Positions 16,828 to 24,914 of a DNA stretch of 64,000 nucleotides are shown piece by piece. Both the position numbers and the translations under genes were made by a program. The stretch is from positions 1-64,000 of the forward strand of contig CAJUID010000006.1 of NCBI GenBank assembly GCA_910585905.1. Reading direction: 5' to 3'. A model generated the notes under the pieces. The model searched no databases. It worked only from the letters and a program-made list of their open reading frames with translations, and was not told the origin of the DNA. This DNA is from an uncultured Lachnospiraceae bacterium. GTDB lineage: Bacteria; Bacillota; Clostridia; Lachnospirales; Lachnospiraceae. Positions within the stretch are counted from its first letter, which is position 1. The number at the start of each line of letters is the position of its first letter.

Positions 16828-17436
16828 TTATAGTGGCCGGAATGCATCAACACCATGTTTGCAGACAGGACAGATATAATCTTCCGGTAAATGCTCTCCC
16901 TCATAAATATAGCCGCAGACTTCACAGATGTACCCTTTTTTAGTGGTATCTTCTAATTTGTTTTTTTGGGGCTTTATATTCTTTTGGTAATAATTATAAG
17001 TAACAGATGGGTTGTCAGATATGGAAATGGCTTCTGTTACTTCCCCTAAAAATAGAGTGTGGGTTTCTAAGGAAACTGCATTTTTTACTTTTGCAGAGAG
17101 ATAGGCGTTCGCATGTTCTGTAAGGTAATAAATCCCATTTTCAGCACGGGCGACATCGTTTCTGCCATCAAATTTATCCTTTTCCCGCCCACTGACATAA
17201 CCAAAATCAGAATATAGTGAAAAAGGGGCACTTTGTGACAGGACACTTACATTAAACTTTTTGGTATCAGCTATCATATCATGTGTCAGATTTGCATGAT
17301 TTACGGCAACGCAAATTTGAACGGGGTTATCTGTTACTTGCATTACTGTATTAATAATGCATGCATTGTCTTTTTTATCTCTGGCTGATAATAAATATAA
17401 ACCATATTCTAAGTGAAATAAAGCGGATTTATCCAT
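16828..17436 (-). CDS. flavin reductase / rubredoxin fusion (high-molecular-weight rubredoxin type)
   Basis: 202 residues. An N-terminal FMN-binding flavin-reductase-like domain (about 1-150) is joined to a C-terminal rubredoxin, where the four iron-ligand cysteines occur as YICEVCGYIYEG and YICPVCKHG. Such fusions pass electrons from NAD(P)H through flavin to acceptors that remove oxygen or peroxide in anaerobes. An in-frame stop just upstream forces the ATG at 17436 or later, and I see no good ribosome binding site there, which is odd in this window. Copy B of a dispersed repeat ends about 66 bp upstream. Confidence 0.88.
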   Translation of the reverse strand: MDKSALFHLEYGLYLLSARDKKDNACIINTVMQVTDNPVQICVAVNHANLTHDMIADTKKFNVSVLSQSAPFSLYSDFGYVSGREKDKFDGRNDVARAENGIYYLTEHANAYLSAKVKNAVSLETHTLFLGEVTEAISISDNPSVTYNYYQKNIKPQKNKLEDTTKKGYICEVCGYIYEGEHLPEDYICPVCKHGVDAFRPL

Positions 17437-17501
17437 ATGCTATTAAGGTTCCGGTTAAAGATAACATACACTTTGTCGGAAACCATATCCTCCTTTTTAT
17501 T

Positions 17502-17610
17502 CTCGCATAAGCAACGAGCCAAACGCAATGCTTGCAGGGAACTGAAAGTTCTTTTGCACTTGGCGCGCGGGTCAAATGCCCCATTGCTCTGCAGCGTGGT
17601 ATTTGACTAT
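17502..17610 (+). repeat. dispersed intergenic repeat, family 1, copy B (shorter)
   Basis: It begins with the edge TTATTCTCGCATAAGCAACG, then GAGCCAAACGCAATGCTTGC and GGCGCGCGGGTCAAATGCCC, and ends GCAGCGTGGTATTTGACTAT. Compared with the copy at 51073 it lacks a central block of roughly 65 bp. The wider 519-bp gap (17437-17955) contains this repeat, a terminator and otherwise nothing I can name. Confidence 0.7.
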
Positions 17611-17895
17611 GGGATTATCTCTGACTGCCCAAAGCTAAATGGATACAGTTTCAGAGCCATAACTATAGGATGTGCCAAAAAGGAGGAAAACATTCATAGA
17701 AGATTGCCAGAGTCTTTCGTTAATCAAATTTTTTACTGGTCAACGCACTGATTTCATGCCAGTGCTAAAGGGCTAATAAAATCTTTACAAAACCGTAATC
17801 AACAAGTTTATGCTCTGCTCCCCAAACAAAGTCGGTAAAATAAGCATTAAAATGAATATAAAAAAGATGTTATAAAGATTCGTAAATAAGAAAAG

Positions 17896-17926
17896 GTAGG
17901 AGTGACCTATATTTAGTCACTCCTAC
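17896..17926 (-). terminator. terminator of the GGGtGRT operon
   Basis: GTAGGAGTGAC and GTCACTCCTAC form a perfect 11-bp stem with a 9-nt loop; on the minus strand a T-rich run follows. It lies about 30 nt past the stop codon. Confidence 0.85.
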
Positions 17927-17955
17927 TCACTTTTAAAATATGTTATTTAATATTT

Positions 17956-18966
17956 TTAGAACTTCCCGTTGTCTGCAGCTTCCTGCACGGAAACAGCGAC
18001 AGCTACTGTCATACCTACCATTGGGTTATTTCCTGCACCAATCAATCCCATCATTTCTACATGGGCTGGTACTGAAGAAGAACCTGCAAACTGTGCATCA
18101 GAATGCATACGGCCAAGCGTATCGGTCATACCGTAAGATGCAGGACCTGCAGCCATATTATCTGGATGGAGTGTACGGCCTGTACCACCGCCAGATGCTA
18201 CGGAGAAGTATTTCTTATCCTGCTCAATACATTCTTTCTTGTATGTACCAGCTACCGGATGCTGGAAACGTGTTGGGTTGGTTGAGTTTCCAGTGATGGA
18301 TACGTCAACACCCTCCTTATGCATAATTGCAACACCTTCGCAGACATCGTTTGCGCCATAGCAGTTTACTTTTGCGCGGAGCCCTTCTGAGTAAGATTTG
18401 CGGAATACTTCTTTTACGGTGTTTGTATATGGGTCATACTCTGTCTCAACAAATGTAAATCCATTGATACGTGAGATAATTTGTGCAGCATCTTTTCCAA
18501 GACCGTTCAGGATAACGCGGAGCGGTTTCTGGCGAACTTTATTTGCTTTCTCAGCAATACCGATTGCACCTTCTGCTGCTGCAAAAGACTCATGTCCAGC
18601 TAGGAAGCAGAAACACTCTGTCTCCTCCTCTAGAAGCATTTTTCCTAAATTACCATGTCCAAGACCTACTTTACGGGTATCTGCTACAGAGCCAGGGATA
18701 CAGAATGCCTGTAAACCTTCACCGATTGCTGCTGCTGCATCTGCTGCACGGCGGCAGCCCTTTTTAATTGCGATTGCCGCGCCTACAATGTATGCCCAGC
18801 ATGCATTTTCAAAACAAATTGGCTGGATTCCCTTAACCTGATCATATACGTTAAGCCCAGCATCCTTTGTGATCTTTTCTGCTTCTTCGATCGAAGAAAT
18901 ACCATAGCTGCTTAAAACGCTATTAATCTTGTCAATTCTTCTTTCATATGATTCAAATAATGCCAT
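17956..18966 (-). CDS. GGGtGRT protein (conserved anaerobe protein of unknown function)
   Basis: A 336-residue soluble protein with the defining motif SGGGTGRTLHPDN at about residues 254-266. It also has Gly-rich segments GLGHGNLGKMLL and MMGLIGAGNNPMVGMT, plus several conserved cysteines (ICFENACWAY, ECFCF). The family is named for the motif, and I know of no established reaction. It follows the Fe-S scaffold-like gene by 21 nt, a pairing typical in anaerobic Clostridia, and both are under one promoter with a palindromic operator. A redox or metal-linked role is only an inference from the partner. Confidence 0.85.
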   Translation of the reverse strand: MALFESYERRIDKINSVLSSYGISSIEEAEKITKDAGLNVYDQVKGIQPICFENACWAYIVGAAIAIKKGCRRAADAAAAIGEGLQAFCIPGSVADTRKVGLGHGNLGKMLLEEETECFCFLAGHESFAAAEGAIGIAEKANKVRQKPLRVILNGLGKDAAQIISRINGFTFVETEYDPYTNTVKEVFRKSYSEGLRAKVNCYGANDVCEGVAIMHKEGVDVSITGNSTNPTRFQHPVAGTYKKECIEQDKKYFSVASGGGTGRTLHPDNMAAGPASYGMTDTLGRMHSDAQFAGSSSVPAHVEMMGLIGAGNNPMVGMTVAVAVSVQEAADNGKF

Positions 18967-18987
18967 GATTCGTTTGCCTCCTTTTTA

Positions 18988-19695
18988 TTATTTTTCGATT
19001 TCTTTATCTGTTCTTGGGTCGATAAGCTTAACAGCGTCATCCACACGGCCATACTGTCCACAAGCTTTTTCCCAAGCTGTGTTAGGATCATCACCCTTCT
19101 TGATGAAATCTGTCATCTTGCCAAGGCTAACGAACTTGTAACCAATAATTAAGTCATCTGCATCCAGTGCGATAGCTGTAACATAACCTTCAGCCATCTC
19201 TAAGTAACGTGGGCCTTTCTTTAAAGTACCATACATAGTACCAACCTGGGAGCGGAGTCCCTTACCAAGATCCTCAAGGCCTGCGCCGACTGGAAGGCCA
19301 TCCTCAGAAAACGCACTCTGGGAACGTCCGTAAACAATCTGCAGGAAAAGTTCTCTCATTGCAGTGTTAATTGCATCACAAACTAAGTCTGTATTAAGGG
19401 CTTCCATTACGGTACGTCCCGGAAGGATTTCTGCTGCCATAGCTGCAGAATGGGTCATGCCAGAACATCCGATAGTCTCAACCAATGCTTCCTGGATAAT
19501 ACCCTCTTTTACATTAAGAGATAACTTGCAGGCACCCTGCTGTGGTGCACACCAGCCCACACCATGTGTGAAACCGGAGATGTCTTTTACTTCCTTTGCC
19601 TTAACCCATTTTGCTTCTTCTGGAATTGGTGCGCAGCCATGGCTGACACCCTGAGCAACTGGGCACATGTTTTCTACTTCCTGTGAATAAATCAT
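18988..19695 (-). CDS. NifU/IscU-like iron-sulfur scaffold protein
   Basis: A 235-residue protein related to the U-type Fe-S scaffolds. Cysteines occur in ENMCPVAQGVSHGC, VGWCAPQQGACKL, TIGCSGMTHSAAMAAE and LVCDAINTAM, the last two resembling the IscU pattern of a cysteine followed by a helix of small residues. It is longer than IscU (about 130 residues). The ATG at 19695 has an AAAGGAG site. As the first gene of an operon with the GGGtGRT protein it may load a cluster into that partner; this is inferred from the gene order. Confidence 0.8.
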   Translation of the reverse strand: MIYSQEVENMCPVAQGVSHGCAPIPEEAKWVKAKEVKDISGFTHGVGWCAPQQGACKLSLNVKEGIIQEALVETIGCSGMTHSAAMAAEILPGRTVMEALNTDLVCDAINTAMRELFLQIVYGRSQSAFSEDGLPVGAGLEDLGKGLRSQVGTMYGTLKKGPRYLEMAEGYVTAIALDADDLIIGYKFVSLGKMTDFIKKGDDPNTAWEKACGQYGRVDDAVKLIDPRTDKEIEK

Positions 19696-19725
19696 GTTTA
19701 TGCTCCTTTCAATAATGCTTATTAT

Positions 19726-19765
19726 CTACGGTTATCAAACCGCAGTCCTAATTATATTTTAGGAC
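19726..19765 (-). promoter_or_regulatory. promoter with palindromic operator and 5' hairpin
   Basis: On the minus strand GTCCTAA, 7 nt, TTAGGAC (19765-19745) form a perfect inverted repeat whose right-hand part contains the TATAAT -10 box (19756-19751). Directly after it CTGCGGTT and AACCGTAG (19745-19726) form an 8-bp hairpin with a 4-nt loop at the expected transcript start. I see only a weak -35 box. Confidence 0.6.
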
Positions 19766-19825
19766 AATTTTTCCATTTCGTCTACTCTTTTTGACAAAAA
19801 AATCCATGTTATCAAATGACTGTAG

Positions 19826-19919
19826 ATTCGCAGAGATACTCTTAGGATGCGATAGGCCATCTGACTGGGCGATAGGCCGCTGCACAATGATTATGTCCTT
19901 ATCTGATTTGCCTGCGAAT
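19826..19919. ncRNA. candidate structured RNA element with twin hairpin loops
   Basis: Read on the minus strand, ATTCGCAG pairs with CTGCGAAT, then AGATA/TATCT and AGGA/TCCT continue the closing stem. Inside are two small hairpins (stems GCG/CGC and GATG/CATC) sharing the ten-base sequence GGCCTATCGC. It begins 20 nt past the stop codon of the hexapeptide-repeat gene and precedes the Fe-S operon promoter, so it may be a 3' element or an independent RNA. I cannot assign it to a known family. Confidence 0.4.
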
Positions 19920-19938
19920 AATAACATTGCTATATTGG

Positions 19939-20607
19939 TTAATTTTTTTGCACTACCTCCCCCTGGCGTTTATAAATGCTGCCTTTTGGAACAAAACCGC
20001 GCACCATAGACAGAGGATAGACATTTGTATTGCTTCCGATAATGCTGCCGGGGTTTAACACGCTGTTGCAGCCGACTTCTACATAATTGCCGAGAATAGC
20101 TCCCATCTTTTTTAATCCGGTTTCAATTATGTCTCCCTCGTAGCGGATCGTAACCTTTGTTTTATCTGACTTTACATTCGACGTAATCGAGCCGGCGCCC
20201 ATATGGGATTTATAACCTAAAATAGAATCCCCCACATAATTGTAATGCGGTACTTGCACATTGTTAAAAAGGATTACATTTTTCAGTTCTGTTGAATTTC
20301 CTACCACACAGTTCTCCCCCACAATGGCATTTCCGCGGATAAACGCTCCTGGCCTTACTTCGGTATGTCTGCCGATAATGCAGGAGCCGCTGATGGTTAC
20401 GGTTGGTGCAACAGAAGCCGATTTTGCAATCCAGACATTTTCTTCAGGATGTTCGTACTCATCTTCTGGAAGGGTGGCTCCCAGTTTTATTATAAAATCC
20501 TTGATAAGCGGCAGGACTTCCCACGGAAATGTTATATCCTGAAAAATATCTTTCGCAATGGTCTCATCCATATTAAAAAGCGATTTATTTTTTAATTGTT
20601 CATACAT
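19939..20607 (-). CDS. left-handed beta-helix (hexapeptide repeat) transferase-like protein
   Basis: 222 residues. Hexapeptide repeats run from about residue 58 to 210 (e.g. IAKSASVAPTVTISGSCIIG and VIGENCVVGNS-like turns), as in the C-terminal part of GlmU and UDP-GlcNAc acyltransferases. There is no nucleotidyltransferase domain. It probably transfers an acyl or nucleotidyl group to a sugar, but the substrate is not evident. The start at 20607 has a GGAG site; the frame is open ten codons further. It is 110 nt downstream of the topB stop and probably follows it in one transcript. Confidence 0.72.
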   Translation of the reverse strand: MYEQLKNKSLFNMDETIAKDIFQDITFPWEVLPLIKDFIIKLGATLPEDEYEHPEENVWIAKSASVAPTVTISGSCIIGRHTEVRPGAFIRGNAIVGENCVVGNSTELKNVILFNNVQVPHYNYVGDSILGYKSHMGAGSITSNVKSDKTKVTIRYEGDIIETGLKKMGAILGNYVEVGCNSVLNPGSIIGSNTNVYPLSMVRGFVPKGSIYKRQGEVVQKN

Positions 20608-20717
20608 AGCTACTCCATTCCTGCAGTTCCCAATCAATGGAACTGCCTGTTATCCAGATTTCCCGCACATTCTTACTTTGCGCCCGCGGGGATATATATT
20701 TGTCAGCTTGTTATGCA

Positions 20718-22871
20718 TTAAGAATAATATGCTGCTGCCTGATCAAACATTTGGCGGAGCATGGACTGGTAATTTGTCTGCTTCACGCCATCGACACGGC
20801 GGATTACAAACCCATTTAATTTTTCCATATATTCATCCGAAGTAATGATTCCATCGGCCACCTGTGTCAGCCCAAGCTCCCAACTAGCGGTCAGCTCTGG
20901 ATTTAAAAGCGAGCGGATTGAAATATTTACAACATCATATACCATCTCTCCCAAAAGTTCTGGTGTGATAAGCTGTGTCTTCTTATTTAACTTCAAATAC
21001 TTGATTTTTACCAGTTTACTTAAGATTTCCGCCCTAGTTGCGCTGGTTCCAATACCACTTCCTTTTATCTGGGAACGAAGGTCTTCGTCTTCAATTAACT
21101 GGCCGGCATTTTCCATAGCAAGGATCATTGAGCCAGAATTATACCGTTTAGGCGGTGAAGTTTCGCCCTCCTTTATCCAAAGGGATTTCATGTCAATTTC
21201 CATCCCCTTTTTCAATCCCTGCAGCACAGAAAGTACCGATTGGCTTATCGAAGCCTCCATACCATCATCTCTGTTATCTTCTTCTTTGGATGTGCCTGTA
21301 CCGTAAGTCTTTTTATTTGAAAAAGAAGCATTTGCAATCGCAAGGTAGCCTGGACTTGTCATTACCTTAAAGTTCGCAAAAAATGTTTCTGATTTCCGGC
21401 AGGCAGTTATACTAAGCTTTAGGTATTCTGCCGGAGGATAAAAAATACAGAGAAACCGGCGGACAATTACCTCATATACCCTTGCCGCTGTCTGGCTTAC
21501 GCTCCTTAATGCGCCAAGCCCCTGGCCGGTAGGGATTATAGCATAGTGGTCTGTAATCTGCTTGTCATTGACGTAGCGGGTTTTAGACAGCCCTTGATAG
21601 CCCTTTACCTGCAAAATGTGATCTGCTATTTCAGAAACAACTGGATAGCCGCGCAGCCCAGCCAAGTTTTTATGTATTTCTTTGCACACTGCAGTTGACA
21701 GCACTCTTGCATCCGTACGTGGATAAGTTACAAGCTTCTTCTCATACAACTCCTGAACAATTTTTAATGTCTCGTCTGGGCTGATTTTAAAAAGTTTGGA
21801 ACTGGTGTTCTGAAGTTCTGCCAGGTTAAATAGCAGTGGCGGATTTTTCTTTTCCTTCTTTTTTTCTACTTTAGTGACTGCGGCAGTTCTTAGTGTGGTG
21901 CTATCTTCTGGCACAATCGCGCTCTCTCCCACTATCCCTGCAGTATTTGACATCATATCATTTTCTTTTTTACCATCTCTGTTGCCAGCAGCGAGTTCGC
22001 CAGCCGTTTCTACTTCTGCTTCCGAAAAATCAAGTGATTCACAGAGAGACATAGCATCTTTTCGTTCCTTAAATCCGTTATCTTTGTATAGGACGGGCGA
22101 CTGGAAATATTTTGACTGTTCCGTTACCCGCCACTCTCCCTTAAAGGTCTGCCCAGCATAGGAAAAATCAGCCAGTACACGGTAAAATGGAGTTTTAACA
22201 AAGCTTCGGATTTCACGCTCCCGGCGGACTACCATCCCAAGGACACAAGTCATAACACGCCCGACGGAGATTGCAGACCATTTTCCGTTTCCAAGATAAT
22301 CCATCACTGTCCTGCCGTATTTTAGGGAAAGAACACGGGAAAAGTTAATTCCCATTAAATAATCTTCTTTTGCACGTAGGTAGGCGGATGCTGAGAGATT
22401 GTCATATTCAGAGAGAGGTTTTGCCTCCGCAATGCCGCGCCGTATTTCCTCCTCTGTCTGTGAATCGATCCAGACGCGCTTTTTTTCCTTTTCACCAGAT
22501 ACTCCAGCCATCTGATCCACCAAGCGGTAAATATACTCTCCTTCCCGCCCAGAATCTGTGCAGACATAGATTCGGCTGACATCTTTTCTGTTTAACAAGC
22601 CAGAGACAATTCGGAATTGTTTTTTGACATCGGGAATCAGTTCATACAAAAAATGTTCTGGCAGAAAGGGGAGCGTCTGCAGTGACCATTTTTTTAATGC
22701 TGGGTCATAGGCATCTGGATAACTCATTGTAACCAGATGGCCAACACACCATGTTACGATGTAGGTATCTGATTCCAGATAGCCGTTCCCGGCATTGCCG
22801 TTTACGCCCAGTACCTTGGCAAATTCTTTTGCCACACTGGGCTTTTCGGCGATAAATAAATCTTTGCCCAT
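20718..22871 (-). CDS. topB: DNA topoisomerase III (type IA)
   Basis: A 717-residue enzyme that passes single DNA strands. The N-terminal toprim domain shows LFIAEKPSVAKEFAKVLG and CTDSGREGEYIYR; the active tyrosine lies in LVTYPRTDARVLS (about residue 365). Later motifs ITDHYAIIPTGQG and GIGTSATRAEILSKL fit TopB. A low-conservation stretch at about residues 275-325, rich in charged and small residues, interrupts the region before the tyrosine. A GGGAGG site supports the ATG at 22871. TopB resolves replication and recombination intermediates and is sometimes plasmid-borne, though this looks like a chromosomal copy. Confidence 0.93.
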   Translation of the reverse strand: MGKDLFIAEKPSVAKEFAKVLGVNGNAGNGYLESDTYIVTWCVGHLVTMSYPDAYDPALKKWSLQTLPFLPEHFLYELIPDVKKQFRIVSGLLNRKDVSRIYVCTDSGREGEYIYRLVDQMAGVSGEKEKKRVWIDSQTEEEIRRGIAEAKPLSEYDNLSASAYLRAKEDYLMGINFSRVLSLKYGRTVMDYLGNGKWSAISVGRVMTCVLGMVVRREREIRSFVKTPFYRVLADFSYAGQTFKGEWRVTEQSKYFQSPVLYKDNGFKERKDAMSLCESLDFSEAEVETAGELAAGNRDGKKENDMMSNTAGIVGESAIVPEDSTTLRTAAVTKVEKKKEKKNPPLLFNLAELQNTSSKLFKISPDETLKIVQELYEKKLVTYPRTDARVLSTAVCKEIHKNLAGLRGYPVVSEIADHILQVKGYQGLSKTRYVNDKQITDHYAIIPTGQGLGALRSVSQTAARVYEVIVRRFLCIFYPPAEYLKLSITACRKSETFFANFKVMTSPGYLAIANASFSNKKTYGTGTSKEEDNRDDGMEASISQSVLSVLQGLKKGMEIDMKSLWIKEGETSPPKRYNSGSMILAMENAGQLIEDEDLRSQIKGSGIGTSATRAEILSKLVKIKYLKLNKKTQLITPELLGEMVYDVVNISIRSLLNPELTASWELGLTQVADGIITSDEYMEKLNGFVIRRVDGVKQTNYQSMLRQMFDQAAAYYS

Positions 22872-22901
22872 CTTTAGCCTCCCCATGCTGTGACTAGTAT
22901 T

Positions 22902-23093
22902 TTAATTCTTTTCACTGCCTGTTTTTTGTACTTTCATGCATTCAATATAACTTTTCGTACCAAAGATAATGCCAACAATCGCTACCCCGGCAAGGGATAC
23001 ATATTTGACAATATTTGTGACATTGACGGTCACGCTTACGTGCGTTTTTGTGGGAACAAGCATATCGGCTGCCCCATTTTTACATTTACTCAT
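22902..23093 (-). CDS. small single-pass membrane protein, unknown
   Basis: 63 residues starting MSKCKNGAADMLV, with one membrane helix (about 32-50, YVSLAGVAIVGIIFGTKSY) and a short charged tail. A GGAGG site 6-10 nt upstream makes the ATG at 23093 convincing although the frame stays open to 23171. It ends 30 nt before topB and lies 92 nt after hydE, so it may be the link gene of that transcript. I do not recognise a family. Confidence 0.6.
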   Translation of the reverse strand: MSKCKNGAADMLVPTKTHVSVTVNVTNIVKYVSLAGVAIVGIIFGTKSYIECMKVQKTGSEKN

Positions 23094-23185
23094 AGTAATC
23101 CTCCATTCTGAGAACTTTTTTGTTCCTGTGGAAATCGGCATGTCAATGCGATTTTTCACAGGATTCTCCATTCTTATAAGTGGTT

Positions 23186-24229
23186 TTAAAATGCATAATC
23201 GCCTCTTGCAGTTACAATATGATACCCGATTGCCTCTATACGGCCCGCGAGAGATTGAAGCCCTTGGGCTGATTCCTCACCAGTACAGATTTTATTGTCA
23301 TAAAGTTGGTATTTTTCCCGGACGGATGCTGGCGAAAGATTTGGCATTACTACATTTGCCCCAGCCAAAATACCAAGTTCCCGACCTTGTGGATGAATCG
23401 TCCCTAAAGCTGTTGTCGCAGGGAGCAGGACTTTAGGCAGCGTCAGGCGGATTAGAGAAAGCAACAAAAGGGTCTGCTCCAGTGTCCCATCCACATACTG
23501 TGCAAATGGAGAATCTTTTTGCGCAATAAATGGGCCGATTCCTACCATATGGGGATTTAAATCTTTTAGGAAGAGCAAATCCGCTGCAAGATGCCCTGCA
23601 GTCTGGAACGGCGACCCCACCATAAAACCTGCTCCTGTCTGGTAGCCGATTTCCTTTAAGTCCCAAAGGCATTGCATACGGCGTTCAAAGAATAGATCCT
23701 CTGGGTGAAGTTTCTCATAATGATCTTTGGAAGCTGTCTCATGCCGCAGCAGATAACGGTCCGCACCACAATTATGCCAATACAGGTACACATCCCGCTC
23801 CCGTTCTCCTACAGAAAGAGTTACTGCACAGTCACTATGGCGTTTTTTGATTTCTAAAATAATATGCCCAATTTCCTTGTCACTGTATGCATTATCTTCC
23901 CCGCCTTGCAGGACAAATGTGCGGAATCCAAGCAAATAGCCCTCTTCCACACATTCTAGGATTTCTTTTGGTTGCAGGCGGTATCGCTTTGCATTTCGGT
24001 TTTTGGCTCGTATTCCACAGTAATAGCAATTATTTTTACAATAATTTGTAAATTCAATCAGTCCGCGTATATACACATCTTTATGGTAGTAAGATTCACG
24101 GATCTCTCTTGCTTTTGCGGCCAAAATTTCCCGGTCCTTTTCACTGCAGTTTTCAATTAGATAGATATACTCATCCTTTGCCAGTACCGTTTCCTGCTGT
24201 AATTTTTCAATCAATGTAATCGTATTCAA
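23186..24229 (-). CDS. hydE: [FeFe]-hydrogenase maturation radical SAM protein HydE
   Basis: 347 residues. The radical SAM cluster motif is NYCKNNCYYCGIR (CX3CX2C, about residues 46-53), followed by the barrel segments VLQGGEDNAYSDKEI and YLLRHETASKDHYEKLHP typical of HydE. It helps build the organic part of the H-cluster. It uses a TTG start with an AAGGAG site 5-10 nt upstream. The partners hydF and hydG are not in this window, so HydE is encoded alone, next to a LUD-domain gene and glyA. A HydE-like enzyme with another role is the alternative. Confidence 0.88.
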   Translation of the reverse strand: MNTITLIEKLQQETVLAKDEYIYLIENCSEKDREILAAKAREIRESYYHKDVYIRGLIEFTNYCKNNCYYCGIRAKNRNAKRYRLQPKEILECVEEGYLLGFRTFVLQGGEDNAYSDKEIGHIILEIKKRHSDCAVTLSVGERERDVYLYWHNCGADRYLLRHETASKDHYEKLHPEDLFFERRMQCLWDLKEIGYQTGAGFMVGSPFQTAGHLAADLLFLKDLNPHMVGIGPFIAQKDSPFAQYVDGTLEQTLLLLSLIRLTLPKVLLPATTALGTIHPQGRELGILAGANVVMPNLSPASVREKYQLYDNKICTGEESAQGLQSLAGRIEAIGYHIVTARGDYAF

Positions 24230-24238
24230 AACCGCTCC

Positions 24239-24880
24239 TTAATATCCTAATTCTTCTCCGACAAAAATCACCTTAATTCTTCCCGGAACACGGCTCATTC
24301 TCGTAACTACAGTATGACAGCACATGCAATCATCTGTAAGGCAATCCGTGCAGCGTCCATATTCCCTGCAAGGTGTGTCTGTCTGTAAACGAACGGCATT
24401 TGGCGGCGCTGCCATATTGCGGACTCTGGCAATCCCACTTTTTACATCAGTGACAATTTTATTCATTCCGACAATAACAATAACATGCTCTGGCCCATTG
24501 CAGAGGCAGGCAACGCGGTTCCCATTTCCGTCAATATTAATAAGCTCACCATCCAAAGTCACTGCATTGGAACTCATAAAGAAAAAGTCAGAAGTCACCA
24601 TTTTTCCGTAAAATTCTTTGTCCGAAATGCCAGGATGTGGTTTTTTGCGGTCGTAAATCTCATATTCCCCTTCTGCTTCTGTCAAATCATCAATCAAGCC
24701 AATTTCTTTTAATGTCTCGGAACCGCCCCAGGAAATGGAACAGTCCGGCGTTAGAAAACGCTTTGCCTTGGCGTTTGCTTCTTCTCTGTCTTTACAGTAA
24801 TAGCCCTCCATATTGCGGTGAGCCAGTTTATCAATAATGCTTTCCGCCAGATTTTCGTAATTTGCTTCTTTATGTGTCAT
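24239..24880 (-). CDS. LUD-domain protein (LutC/LutB-like)
   Basis: 213 residues forming one LUD domain, with the family pattern ISWGGSETLKEIGL, FFFMSSNAVTLDGELINIDGNGNRVA and VIVIVGMNKIVTD. A cysteine-rich segment near the end (YGRCTDCLTDDCMCCH) could bind a metal or Fe-S cluster. LUD proteins occur in lactate oxidation complexes, but stand-alone members like this have no assigned reaction. It sits 9 nt before hydE and 34 nt after glyA in the same direction, so the three are probably co-transcribed. Confidence 0.78.
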   Translation of the reverse strand: MTHKEANYENLAESIIDKLAHRNMEGYYCKDREEANAKAKRFLTPDCSISWGGSETLKEIGLIDDLTEAEGEYEIYDRKKPHPGISDKEFYGKMVTSDFFFMSSNAVTLDGELINIDGNGNRVACLCNGPEHVIVIVGMNKIVTDVKSGIARVRNMAAPPNAVRLQTDTPCREYGRCTDCLTDDCMCCHTVVTRMSRVPGRIKVIFVGEELGY

Positions 24881-24914
24881 ATGGCGATGCTCCTTTCACA
24901 CTTCTAATTACACT

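Noticed and set aside
17437..17751. 104-codon plus-strand frame
   Set aside because: It is repeat copy B plus flanking sequence; no ribosome binding site and no protein-like composition.
19826..19919. assignment of the twin-loop element to a known riboswitch
   Set aside because: I compared it by memory with THF, NiCo, fluoride, FMN and cobalamin consensus sequences and found no match.
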